NCBI GenBank assembly: GCA_902760315.1
Contig: CACWFV010000045.1
Coordinates: 1-34,286, forward strand
Direction: 5' to 3'
Source of the DNA: an uncultured Bacteroidales bacterium
GTDB lineage: Bacteria > Bacteroidota > Bacteroidia > Bacteroidales > Bacteroidaceae
Length of the DNA stretch: 34,286 bases
Shown: positions 24,838 to 33,147 of the stretch, in pieces
How the letters are laid out: each line of letters starts with the position of its first letter
Position numbering within the stretch: the first letter of the stretch is position 1
Program-made: the position numbers and the translations under genes
Notes under the pieces: model-generated
What the model was told of the DNA's origin: nothing
Database searches by the model: none
What the model saw: only the letters and a program-made list of their open reading frames with translations

Positions 24838-27800
24838 GTTCGTCGTTTATTGAGTTAAACTTATTTCTTACAATACAATAGCCTACAGGAATCATCGTAA
24901 CAATGAAGAGCATAGACACCAAGGCTCCCAGAAAAATGACCACGCCCATTGGTCCCCAGAGCGGTGTATTTTTGATGACCATCGGTATGACGCCCATCGA
25001 CGCAGCCATTGATGTCAGGAACACGGGACGGAAGCGCCTCTTGGCCGACTCCAGTGCAGCCGTCGCTACGTCACACCCTTCTTGATAGCGCAATTCCTCG
25101 GCATAGTCTATCATGATAATACCGCAACGGGTAATAATGCCCATCAATGCGATAAATCCTAAGATGCCCGTTGCGCCAAACTCCTGACCAAACACCAACA
25201 AGCCCAAAGCACCGCCCAGCATGGAGAATCCTAATGAGTACATGACAAGCAAAGTCAGGGGAATGCTCTTCAGATGGAATACGATGATGAAGAAGATGAT
25301 CAGGACAGATATTTCAAGCCCCAGATAGAGCTGCGGACGATAGGTGGCCTCCATCTCAGCCTGTCCGCCTGGTTGTAGGATGACGCCTTCAGGCAGCCGG
25401 AGTGTCTGTAGGTCTTTATAGACGGCTTTGGTCAGTTTGCCAACTACTGCGTCTCTTCCCGGCATGCCAAAAACAGATGCCGTGCGCTGTCCGCCAATGC
25501 GGTTGATGTTGCCGTCGCCCCACCCCGGTTTAATGTCAGCCACCTGCGACAGCGATGCCGAGGTGAGACTGGGCAGAAGACCCGACACGCGGATATTCTT
25601 AAAGTCCTCTACGCGCTGATGACCAGTGTAGGCATCTTTGATGACCACACCCGCCTCATGGTCGCCCTCCCATATTGATGTCACGGGAATACCTCCACCA
25701 TAGCGCAGTGCGAAGTTCAACGAGAGCAGCGACTTGCTCAGTCCGAAATAGTTGGCCTCCACTGGGTTCATGATGACCTCCAGTGAACTGTAGTTAGTGC
25801 CGAAACTGGTGGTCAGCACATCAATATCCTGATGTTTGGCCAGACGGTATCTGATGCTGTCGACGGCCATGTGCAGGCTGTCCAGATTGTCGCCTTGCAC
25901 CTTTACCTCTATGGGGTAAGTGCGGTCTGAATATTCCAGCTGGCGAAACATCACCTGGGCGTCGGCAAAATGATAAGCATACTTTTGTGAGTAGTCGTTG
26001 AGCATGCCCTGCGTCTCAGCGTCGCTATGGGTATTTACTATAAACTGGGCAAAGTTGCTGCCTCCAAGACTTGGTATGAAGGTGGCATGGAAACGTGGTG
26101 CTCCACAGCCGTAAAACACAGTAATGTTCTGCACGCGCGCATCCTTCCGCATAATATTGGCAAGACTGTCTGCCACGGCTGCCGTATGGTGCAGGTCGGT
26201 ACCACTGGGCAGTATAACATCAATGGCAAACTGGTTACGTTCAGCTCTCGGCATCAACTTTTGTGGTATCAGCGGCATCAGCATTGCTCCTGCGACAATA
26301 CACGCCAATCCTACAGCCATCGTCTCCTTCTTATGGCGGAAACACGCTTCTATCAGTCGGTCATAGGTTTTCTGCAGCCGGTCGAGCATGCTTTCTCTCT
26401 TCACGCCTCCGACCGCTGCATGGTGCAGTCCATGACGTATAAACTGATGTTGCAGGATGGGAACGAAGAAGATGGCCACCAGCAGCGATACCGTCAGCAC
26501 AATGGATATGGAATAGGGGAACCACTGCAGGAAGTCATGAACCACCTGGTCTGTCGTAAATATCAGCGGGAAGAAAGTAATGCTAATGACCAGCGTGGCA
26601 GTGATGATGCTCTTGACGAACTCACGCGACGACTCTATGGCGGCTTTCCATCGGCTGACACCCGCATCCAGTTTGTCCAGATAGCAGTCTACCACTACCA
26701 CACTGTCGTCGACTATCATACCCAGCGAGACTATCAGCGCTGCCAGTGTCACCGTGTTGATTTCCAAGCCAAACAGGAGGAAAAGCCCCAGCGAAGCAAA
26801 TATGGTGATGGGAATCGTAGCCACCGCTACGCCTGCCACTCGCAAGGGCAGCATCAGCATCACTACGATGACCACCGACACGATGGCAATGAGCATCTCC
26901 CACATGAAGTCTTCAATGGAGTGTCCCACCACCTGGCTCTGGTCGCTGATGACGTTGATATGTACATCGGCAGGCAACGTAGCCTGGTAGTCGCTTATAA
27001 TCTCTTTCACCTTCGCGCCAAAGTCGATGATGTTCTGGCCACGGATCATCTGCAGCGACAGCAGTATGCACTTATGTCCGTTGTTCTTGATATATTGGCG
27101 CGGGTCGGGATATTCTCGCTTGATGGTGGCTATGTCACCCAGGCGAACCACGTTGCCGGCATGGTCGTTACTGACGATGGTCTGCGCCAAGTCGTTCTCG
27201 GAGTTAAGCGAGGGCTGTACATGTATGACTCTGCTCAACTGACCGTCATCCAGACTGCCAGAATAGAAAGTGCCGTTCTGTCCCGACACTTTGTTCATCA
27301 GCATAACAGTATTGATGCCGTACATCGACAGACGGTCGCGGTCCAGATAGATGGATAACTGTTCCTTCTGACCACCCATCCTAACGATATTGGCCAGTCC
27401 AGGCACAGTCCTCAGCTTGTCGCTCAGTCCGTCAACGTAATCACCCATCTCGCGGTAGCTCTTTCCCTCGCTCTCCAGCGTCAACAGCATAGACGATGAC
27501 TCTCCAAACTCATCATTAACCGCCAGGTCCACGACACCATCCGGCAGCTTCGCCTTCAGCAACGTCAGACGGCTCTTCATCTTGCTCCAAAACGCATTCT
27601 GGTCTGTCACCGAGTTGTCCAGAGAGACCATCGCAACACAGGCATTATTGACACAGATGGTTTTCGTCCTTTGCTTGTTGATTTCCTTGAAGGTCCACAG
27701 AAACTCCTCCATGGGTCTTGCCAGTTGACGTTCCACCTCCAGTTCCGACGCACCGGGATAGACAGCCACCATCAGTCCTACGGGGATGTTGAACTGTGGG

Positions 27801-27925
27801 AACTCGTTTTTGGGTATCTTGACCAGCGAAAAAATGCCGGCCAGCATCATCACCACTACCAGCAGCAGTGTGATGTTCTTATGGCGCATGGCCGAAGCCA
27901 CAAAATCCGTCCTTTCCTTATTCAT
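24827..27925 (-). CDS. RND-family inner-membrane efflux pump
   Basis: The product has 1032 residues, the full length for AcrB/MexB-like or heavy-metal-type RND transporters, with twelve predicted membrane helices and two large periplasmic loops. The proton-relay pair Asp406-Asp407 lies in GMIVDDSVVVVD in TM4, at almost the same place as Asp407-Asp408 of AcrB. The N-terminus (KNITLLLVVVMMLAGIFSL) is TM1. Sequence features do not fix the substrate. It overlaps both the adaptor gene (8 bp) and the channel gene (11 bp). Confidence 0.94.
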   Translation of the reverse strand: MNKERTDFVASAMRHKNITLLLVVVMMLAGIFSLVKIPKNEFPQFNIPVGLMVAVYPGASELEVERQLARPMEEFLWTFKEINKQRTKTICVNNACVAMVSLDNSVTDQNAFWSKMKSRLTLLKAKLPDGVVDLAVNDEFGESSSMLLTLESEGKSYREMGDYVDGLSDKLRTVPGLANIVRMGGQKEQLSIYLDRDRLSMYGINTVMLMNKVSGQNGTFYSGSLDDGQLSRVIHVQPSLNSENDLAQTIVSNDHAGNVVRLGDIATIKREYPDPRQYIKNNGHKCILLSLQMIRGQNIIDFGAKVKEIISDYQATLPADVHINVISDQSQVVGHSIEDFMWEMLIAIVSVVIVVMLMLPLRVAGVAVATIPITIFASLGLFLLFGLEINTVTLAALIVSLGMIVDDSVVVVDCYLDKLDAGVSRWKAAIESSREFVKSIITATLVISITFFPLIFTTDQVVHDFLQWFPYSISIVLTVSLLVAIFFVPILQHQFIRHGLHHAAVGGVKRESMLDRLQKTYDRLIEACFRHKKETMAVGLACIVAGAMLMPLIPQKLMPRAERNQFAIDVILPSGTDLHHTAAVADSLANIMRKDARVQNITVFYGCGAPRFHATFIPSLGGSNFAQFIVNTHSDAETQGMLNDYSQKYAYHFADAQVMFRQLEYSDRTYPIEVKVQGDNLDSLHMAVDSIRYRLAKHQDIDVLTTSFGTNYSSLEVIMNPVEANYFGLSKSLLSLNFALRYGGGIPVTSIWEGDHEAGVVIKDAYTGHQRVEDFKNIRVSGLLPSLTSASLSQVADIKPGWGDGNINRIGGQRTASVFGMPGRDAVVGKLTKAVYKDLQTLRLPEGVILQPGGQAEMEATYRPQLYLGLEISVLIIFFIIVFHLKSIPLTLLVMYSLGFSMLGGALGLLVFGQEFGATGILGFIALMGIITRCGIIMIDYAEELRYQEGCDVATAALESAKRRFRPVFLTSMAASMGVIPMVIKNTPLWGPMGVVIFLGALVSMLFIVTMIPVGYCIVRNKFNSINDEHEE

Positions 27926-28934
27926 ACTTCACCCTCACGTCTTCACTCACCTTGTTCTGTCCCTCAATGATAATCACGTCGCCACTCGTCAGGCCCGTCT
28001 CTACGACGACACCTTCGTTGATGACATCACCAGTTGTCAAGCCTTGGCGGTGAGCCTTGCCGTCTTTAACGATCCATACGAACTTGTCCTGACCATTAAT
28101 CTGAATGGCCTGCTGCGGCACAACGATGGCGTAGTCGCCACCCGTATTCTCTGCCCTCACCTTGCACACCATGCCCGGCAGCAACTGGTGGTTGCGGTTG
28201 TCCACGATGGCCTTTACCACGTAAGCGTGGCTGACGGTGTTGGCCGTCACGCCACGACTGACAATTTTGCCCGAATACACCTGGTCTCCCTGTGCATTCA
28301 CGGTGAATGTCACGGTCTGTCCTACAAGCACCTTACCAACCTCCTTTTCAGGTACTGATATGGCAACTTTTACGCGATCTATCTTCACCAATTTGAAGCC
28401 CGTCACGCCGGGCACCACACTGGCTCCTACATGCACCGTGCTCGAAGCCACGTAACCGTCGAAGGGAGCCTTCAGCACTATCTCGTCGACGCTCTTTCTC
28501 GATATCGCCTCGGCAGCCCTGGCCTTGGCGAGCGCCGTTTCCATCTCCACCATCTTGATTTCTGGCAGCGTACCCTTGTCATACAGGTTCTTCAGTCGCT
28601 TATACGCATCTTCGGCCTGGCTCAGTGTGGCGGCGCTGATGTCATGGGCATTTCTCACGTTCTGCCCGTCGACCTCGGCCATGACCTGTCCTTTTCTCAC
28701 AAACTGACCTTCATCGACCATCACCCGCACCACATTGCCAAGAACACTAAAGGAAACGTTAGCACCATCCTCCTCCTCAATGGTGCCCATATAGTTCTTG
28801 CCTATCACGTGCGAACGCGACGCCACAGTCATGGTCTTCACGTTCACAACGGTCTCTTTCTGTGTCTGCACCTTCTGCTTACATGACACAAGGACTGCCA
28901 GGCCAACGATGAATAAGAATGGCTTTTGCTTCAT
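27918..28934 (-). CDS. RND periplasmic adaptor lipoprotein (membrane fusion protein)
   Basis: The product has 338 residues with a lipobox (LAVLVSCKQK; Cys18) that anchors it to the inner membrane. The order is typical of HlyD/AcrA adaptors: a lipoyl half-motif (VRKGQVMAEVDGQNV), a helical hairpin (about 95-140), the second lipoyl half (VLKAPFDGYVASSTVHVGASV) and beta-barrel and membrane-proximal domains (VPEKEVGKVLVGQTVTFTV). It is the first gene of the five-gene efflux operon and follows a consensus promoter. Confidence 0.93.
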   Translation of the reverse strand: MKQKPFLFIVGLAVLVSCKQKVQTQKETVVNVKTMTVASRSHVIGKNYMGTIEEEDGANVSFSVLGNVVRVMVDEGQFVRKGQVMAEVDGQNVRNAHDISAATLSQAEDAYKRLKNLYDKGTLPEIKMVEMETALAKARAAEAISRKSVDEIVLKAPFDGYVASSTVHVGASVVPGVTGFKLVKIDRVKVAISVPEKEVGKVLVGQTVTFTVNAQGDQVYSGKIVSRGVTANTVSHAYVVKAIVDNRNHQLLPGMVCKVRAENTGGDYAIVVPQQAIQINGQDKFVWIVKDGKAHRQGLTTGDVINEGVVVETGLTSGDVIIIEGQNKVSEDVRVKYE

Positions 28935-28968
28935 AATATTTTAGGGTTTTAATTATTGTCGGCAAATA

Positions 28969-29000
28969 CAAAGTTACCATATTTTTTTCTAACCGCCAAA
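28969..29000 (-). promoter_or_regulatory. Efflux operon promoter
   Basis: Minus strand TTTG (29000-28997), 20 bp, TAACTTTG (28976-28969). The region 28935-29148 is a divergent promoter region; no regulator gene or clear operator is visible in it. Confidence 0.8.
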
Positions 29001-29093
29001 CCCATCATGCCCCTTAGGAGAAGTTTTGTTGATTTTTAACAGAAATTCAGATTTAGAGAAAACGTCGCTGCCAAATGTTTTCTACGCAAAATC

Positions 29094-29125
29094 TTTGGCC
29101 GTTTCATTTAAAAGTAGTATCTTTG
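29094..29125 (+). promoter_or_regulatory. Promoter of the aminotransferase/lipid head-group genes
   Basis: TTTG (29094-29097), 20 bp, TATCTTTG (29118-29125), 23 bp before the aminotransferase ATG. Confidence 0.8.
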
Positions 29126-29148
29126 CAGGCTGAAACAAAAAATGCAAC

Positions 29149-30198
29149 ATGAATTATCTTGATAGAAACGAATTCAATTTCGAACCAAGCCAGAAGGTTA
29201 TCGATGCCGTGAAGAACTTCGACCCCAAGGAGTTATGCTTCTACACCCGCATCTACGACCAGGGCAAGAAGAGTGTCATCTCTGTCCGCGTCAGCGAAAT
29301 CTACGGTGTTCCTGAGGAGCAGGTACTGCTGGCCTACGGCGGCGAGGACATTCTGAAGAATGCTATACACTATTTCCTCTCCAAGGGCGACAACAAGAAG
29401 ATTCTCATCCCTGAGTTCTCTTGGTGGTACTACAATCGTGTAGCCTCCGAGTGCGACGGCGTCTTCGAGATGTACCCCCTCTACGAGCAGGAAGACACCT
29501 TTGCCTACCACGTCGACGAGGTCATCGAGTACACCAACCGCCTGCACCCCCGCATGCTGCTGCTGGCCTCGCCCAACAACCCCACGGGCAACAGCCTCAC
29601 CCCTGAGGAGATTGGCCACATCATGGAGAACATCCCCAGCGACACCATGGTACTAGTCGACGAGGCCTATGCCAGCTTCATCTCTACCGATACCGACTAC
29701 ATAGCACCGCTGGTCAACAAATACTCGAACCTCATCATTTCGCGCACCCTGTCTAAGTTCTACGGACTGCCCGGCCTGCGCTGCGGCTTCGGGTTCATCG
29801 GCAAGGGTCACGACCAGTTCCTCAGCTACGTCAACAAGTATCTGGGCTACAACCGCTTCTCCGAGGCCGTAGCACTGGCAGCTCTCGACAGCGACGAGCA
29901 CTACCGCCACGTAGCCGACGACATGGAGTGGGGACGCCAGCTCTACAAGAAGGAACTGGGCTCACTGCCCGGCTTCAAGGTCTATAAGTCGGTGGCCAAC
30001 TTCATCCTCATCAAATACCCCATTGCCATCAAGGAGTCACTCATGGAGGCTCTCAAGGTGCAGGACTACAAAATCAAGTTCATGGGCGACAAGGGTCTGG
30101 AGGAGTGCCTGCGCATCACGCTGGGCCGCAAGGAACAGACGCAGGTGGTCTGCGATACCATCAAAAAATGCTATCTTCAAACTACCGCTCAAAAATAA
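29149..30198 (+). CDS. HisC-like class I/II PLP aminotransferase or decarboxylase
   Basis: The product has 349 residues. SPNNPTGN (141-148), DEAY (171-174), the Schiff-base Lys203 in SRTLSKFYGLPGLRCGFG and the C-terminal Arg in LRITLGR are all of the histidinol-phosphate aminotransferase type, which binds phosphorylated amino compounds. The neighbours are not histidine genes but a CDP-alcohol phosphotransferase, a membrane protein and a nucleotidyltransferase. A role in making an amino-containing phosphorylated head group is therefore more likely than histidine synthesis. The related CobD enzymes decarboxylate threonine phosphate, which shows that this fold can decarboxylate as well. Confidence 0.85.
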   Translation: MNYLDRNEFNFEPSQKVIDAVKNFDPKELCFYTRIYDQGKKSVISVRVSEIYGVPEEQVLLAYGGEDILKNAIHYFLSKGDNKKILIPEFSWWYYNRVASECDGVFEMYPLYEQEDTFAYHVDEVIEYTNRLHPRMLLLASPNNPTGNSLTPEEIGHIMENIPSDTMVLVDEAYASFISTDTDYIAPLVNKYSNLIISRTLSKFYGLPGLRCGFGFIGKGHDQFLSYVNKYLGYNRFSEAVALAALDSDEHYRHVADDMEWGRQLYKKELGSLPGFKVYKSVANFILIKYPIAIKESLMEALKVQDYKIKFMGDKGLEECLRITLGRKEQTQVVCDTIKKCYLQTTAQK

Positions 30199-30230
30199 TT
30201 AAGCATTAAGCATTATGCATTTAGCATTGA
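30196..30230 (+). repeat. Degenerate heptamer repeat filling a gene junction
   Basis: Five consecutive 7-bp units: TAATTAA, GCATTAA, GCATTAT, GCATTTA, GCATTGA. The first contains the aminotransferase stop codon (30196-30198), and the last ends 1 bp before the next ATG (30232). Confidence 0.85.
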
Positions 30231-30231
30231 A

Positions 30232-31218
30232 ATGAACGAAGGTTATCAAGCATCACTAAAATCATCAGAGACGGAAGACTGGCTTGACCTCCATGTCATC
30301 CGTCCTTTCTGTTATTACTGCGCGCTGGCTTTCAACAAGTTTGACGTGCACCCCAACACCGTCACCATCTGGTCCATGATTATCGGCGCTGCCAGCGCGG
30401 GGTTCTTTGCCTGTGGCAGCTTCTATTATAATGGTACGTGGGGACTCCTGATGAACATCATCGCCATCCTGCTGCTCATGGTGGCCGACATCCTCGACTG
30501 CACCGACGGCCAGTTGGCCCGTCTGTCGGGCAAGAAGAGCCGCCTGGGGCGCATCCTCGACGGTGTGGCCGGCTTTGCCTGGTTCACGCCCATCTACGTC
30601 CTGCTGGTCTACCGCTTCTACCTGCACCACGACATCGAGTTCAGTTGGCTGGGCATTGAGAACACCCCTGAGAACACCATCATAGCCACCTCCGTGGTCT
30701 TTATCCTTGGACTCATCTCAGGCATCGTCGGGCTGGCCGGCCAACAGCGCATGGCCGACTACTACATCCAGATACACCTTTTCTTCCTGAAGGGCGAGAA
30801 GGGTGCCGAACTCGACAACTCCGTGCGCCAGCAGGAGCTCTACGACCAGATGACGCCCCAGACCCACAGCTTTGTGGAGCGCTACTTCCAGAAGTCTTAC
30901 ATCGAGTACACCAAGAAGCAGGAGGGCATCACCCCGCAGTTCCAGCGCCTCATGCAGAAACTGCGCGACAGGTTTGGCGGCATTGAGTATGTCCCGGAGA
31001 GCATCCGCAAGGAGTTCCACGACGCCTCGCTGCCCGTCATTTTCTGGAACGGACTGCTGACGTTCAACTTCCGCTCCTTCTGGCTGTTCCTCTTCTGCCT
31101 GCTCGACATCCCCGCCATGAACTTCTTGTGGGAGATTGTCGTCATGGGCCTGTTGGCATACTATGTCAACCACCGTCACGAATCGTTCTGCAAGCGCATA
31201 GCCGATGGTCTGGACTAA
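30232..31218 (+). CDS. CDP-alcohol phosphatidyltransferase-family membrane protein, variant motif
   Basis: The product has 328 residues with several membrane helices, including about 46-85 (two), 113-131, 150-170 and a C-terminal pair (about 270-315). The CDP-alcohol phosphotransferase motif is largely present: Asp89, Asp92-Gly93, Ala96-Arg97, Gly106 and Asp110. The fourth Asp, the usual catalytic base expected at residue 114, is Gly (LDGVAGFAW). Members join a CDP-activated alcohol to a second alcohol, for example to build phospholipids. A charged soluble loop (about 175-260) is longer than in small family members. The missing Asp leaves activity uncertain. Confidence 0.85.
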   Translation: MNEGYQASLKSSETEDWLDLHVIRPFCYYCALAFNKFDVHPNTVTIWSMIIGAASAGFFACGSFYYNGTWGLLMNIIAILLLMVADILDCTDGQLARLSGKKSRLGRILDGVAGFAWFTPIYVLLVYRFYLHHDIEFSWLGIENTPENTIIATSVVFILGLISGIVGLAGQQRMADYYIQIHLFFLKGEKGAELDNSVRQQELYDQMTPQTHSFVERYFQKSYIEYTKKQEGITPQFQRLMQKLRDRFGGIEYVPESIRKEFHDASLPVIFWNGLLTFNFRSFWLFLFCLLDIPAMNFLWEIVVMGLLAYYVNHRHESFCKRIADGLD

Positions 31219-32314
31219 GCAGCGACTGAACAATCTGTTTTTCTTCCTTGGCTGTGCGGCGTGCGTAGTCATGCTGTTCACCTTCGACGTCAGCTTTGTC
31301 GAACTCTGGCAGCACCTCTGTCATGCCGGCTATTGGCTCATACCCATCATCGGCATCTGGCTGGTGGTCTACGGCCTCAACGCCTTCGCTTGGCTGGCCA
31401 TCATCAAGGGCAATGTCGGAAAAGAGGAAATTGTCAATCGTAAGTTGTCAAACAGTAAATTCTTCTGGCGCATCTTCCGGCTCACCATCACGGGCTACGC
31501 CCTCAACTACGCCACACCGGTGGGCGGACTGGGCGGCGAGCCTTACCGCATCATGGAGCTGTCGAAAGACATCGACCAGCAGCACGCCACGTCCAGCGTC
31601 ATTCTCTATGCCATGATGCACTTCTTCGCCCACTTCTGGTTCTGGTTTCTCAGCATCTTCATCTACCTGGCACTGGTGCTCGTCGGCGACATGCCCATGA
31701 CCACGGCCATAGGCACCGTACTTGGCGTCATCATCCTGTTCTGCCTCCTGGCGTTCTACGTCTTCTCGCGCGGCTACCGCCACGGACTGGTGGTCTACGT
31801 CCTGGGACTCATCGGCAAGATTCCCTTCCTACGCGGCTGGAGCCGTCGCTTCCGTGGCCGTCATGCCTCGGCACTGCGCAACATCGACGCCCAAATTGCG
31901 GCACTCTACTCGCAAGACGCCAAGGCTTTCTACAGCTCGCTGGTGCTGGAGTATTCGTCGCGCATGGTGCAGAGCCTGGAGGTCATGTTCATGCTCCTGC
32001 TCTTTGGCATTGACAATGGCGGCGGACTCAACGGACTGCTGCTGACCTACCTGCACTCGGTGCTCATCGTAGCCTTCACCACGCTGTTTGCCAACCTCAT
32101 CGGCTTTCTGCCCATGCAGATTGGCGTCCAGGAGGGTGGCTTCGTACTCTCCATAGCAGCCTTAGGACTCTCGGCAGCGCTGGGCATCTTTGTCAGCATC
32201 ATCTGCCGCGTACGCGAAATCATCTGGATAGCCATAGGCATGGCGCTGATGAAGATACCCACCCCCACCGCCTCCCCAAGGGAGGGGAGCTCGAAGGTAG
32301 AAGATATGAATTAA
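31205..32314 (+). CDS. AglD/MprF-type (LPG synthase transmembrane family) protein
   Basis: The product has 369 residues and is highly hydrophobic, with about eight membrane helices. The family signature GGLGGEPYRIMEL lies around residues 106-118. This family includes the flippase-like part of MprF and proteins linked to lipid or glycan transfer. It overlaps the preceding gene by 14 bp. Two segments look like captured repeat DNA: residues about 75-84 (EIVNRKLSNS) are encoded by heptamer-like DNA, and the tail after LMKIPT comes from a C-rich/G-rich inverted repeat. The stop codon lies in the first heptamer of the following array. A lipid transporter role is inferred from context. Confidence 0.82.
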   Translation: MVWTKQRLNNLFFFLGCAACVVMLFTFDVSFVELWQHLCHAGYWLIPIIGIWLVVYGLNAFAWLAIIKGNVGKEEIVNRKLSNSKFFWRIFRLTITGYALNYATPVGGLGGEPYRIMELSKDIDQQHATSSVILYAMMHFFAHFWFWFLSIFIYLALVLVGDMPMTTAIGTVLGVIILFCLLAFYVFSRGYRHGLVVYVLGLIGKIPFLRGWSRRFRGRHASALRNIDAQIAALYSQDAKAFYSSLVLEYSSRMVQSLEVMFMLLLFGIDNGGGLNGLLLTYLHSVLIVAFTTLFANLIGFLPMQIGVQEGGFVLSIAALGLSAALGIFVSIICRVREIIWIAIGMALMKIPTPTASPREGSSKVEDMN

Positions 32315-32405
32315 GCATTAAGAATTAAGCATTAAGAATTAAGCATTAAGAATTAAGCATTAAGAATTAAGCATTAAGAATTAAGCATTAAGAATTAAGC
32401 ATTAA
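32308..32405 (+). repeat. Perfect 14-bp tandem array, seven copies (fourteen alternating heptamers)
   Basis: GAATTAAGCATTAA is repeated seven times with no mismatch. Each unit is two heptamers, GAATTAA and GCATTAA. The upstream gene's stop (32312-32314) is inside the first unit, and the array ends 1 bp before the next ATG (32407), so it makes up essentially the whole junction. Exact copies imply recent expansion and length instability. Confidence 0.97.
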
Positions 32406-32406
32406 T

Positions 32407-33135
32407 ATGATAGGAGTTATTTTAGCTGCCGGAATGGCCAAACGTCTGCGTCCCCTGACCGACAAGTGTCCGAAGTGTCTGTTGAAGATTGGCGAGCGCA
32501 CCCTGCTGGAGCGCACCGTCGACGCCATGCTCAGCGCCGGCATCAGCGAACTGGTGGTGGTCACCGGCTACCGCGCCGAGATGATTCGCGACTTCCTCAC
32601 CCAGCACTACCCCACGCTGGCCATCCACTTCATCCACAATGCTGACTACGAGCACAACAACAACATCTTCTCGCTCTGGATGACACGCCCCTATACCGAC
32701 GGCCGCGACTTCCTGCTCTCTGACAGCGACATTCTCTTCGACCCGCAGTTAATTAAGACTGTGCTCTCGGCCGACGGCAATGCGCTGGCGCTGAACCGCC
32801 ACGAGTGTGGTGAGGAGGAAATCAAGGTCATCGTGGACAGCCAGAACCACATCGTGGAGCTCAGCAAGACGTGCAGCATCCAGCAGGCCATCGGCGAGAG
32901 TGTGGGCTTCGAGAAGATGACAGCCTCGTACAGCACCGCTCTGTTCCGGGAACTGGAGCAGATGATTGAGCACGAGGGACTCATCGACGTCTTCTACGAG
33001 CGGGCCTTCGAGCGACTCATCCCCCAGGGCCACACGTTCAGCGTCGTCGACACCACACGCTATTTCTCCATCGAGCTCGACACGCCCGAAGACTTCGAGC
33101 ATGCCAAGCAGCTCATTCCTGCCGAGCTGTATTAA
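32407..33135 (+). CDS. LicC-like sugar-phosphate/choline-phosphate nucleotidyltransferase
   Basis: The product has 242 residues with an NTP_transferase fold. The nucleotide loop is ILAAGMAKRLRPLTDKCPK (residues 5-23), HNADYEHNNNIFSLWM (around 78-93) is typical of the phosphocholine or inositol-phosphate cytidylyltransferase branch, and SDSDILFD (around 100-107) provides the metal-binding Asp pair. It would make a CDP- (or NDP-) activated small alcohol. In this cluster the product could feed the CDP-alcohol phosphotransferase. Its translation start sits directly after the heptamer array. Confidence 0.86.
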   Translation: MIGVILAAGMAKRLRPLTDKCPKCLLKIGERTLLERTVDAMLSAGISELVVVTGYRAEMIRDFLTQHYPTLAIHFIHNADYEHNNNIFSLWMTRPYTDGRDFLLSDSDILFDPQLIKTVLSADGNALALNRHECGEEEIKVIVDSQNHIVELSKTCSIQQAIGESVGFEKMTASYSTALFRELEQMIEHEGLIDVFYERAFERLIPQGHTFSVVDTTRYFSIELDTPEDFEHAKQLIPAELY

Positions 33136-33147
33136 CAGCCCGGCGTA

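Noticed and set aside
26027-27358. 443-codon frame antisense to the RND pump gene
   Set aside because: The product is rich in His, Gln, Arg and Tyr in a low-complexity way typical of the shadow of a hydrophobic coding strand; the minus-strand pump gene is unmistakable.
32308-32405. CRISPR array
   Set aside because: The 14-bp units are directly adjacent with no spacers and no cas genes are nearby; it is a simple tandem repeat.
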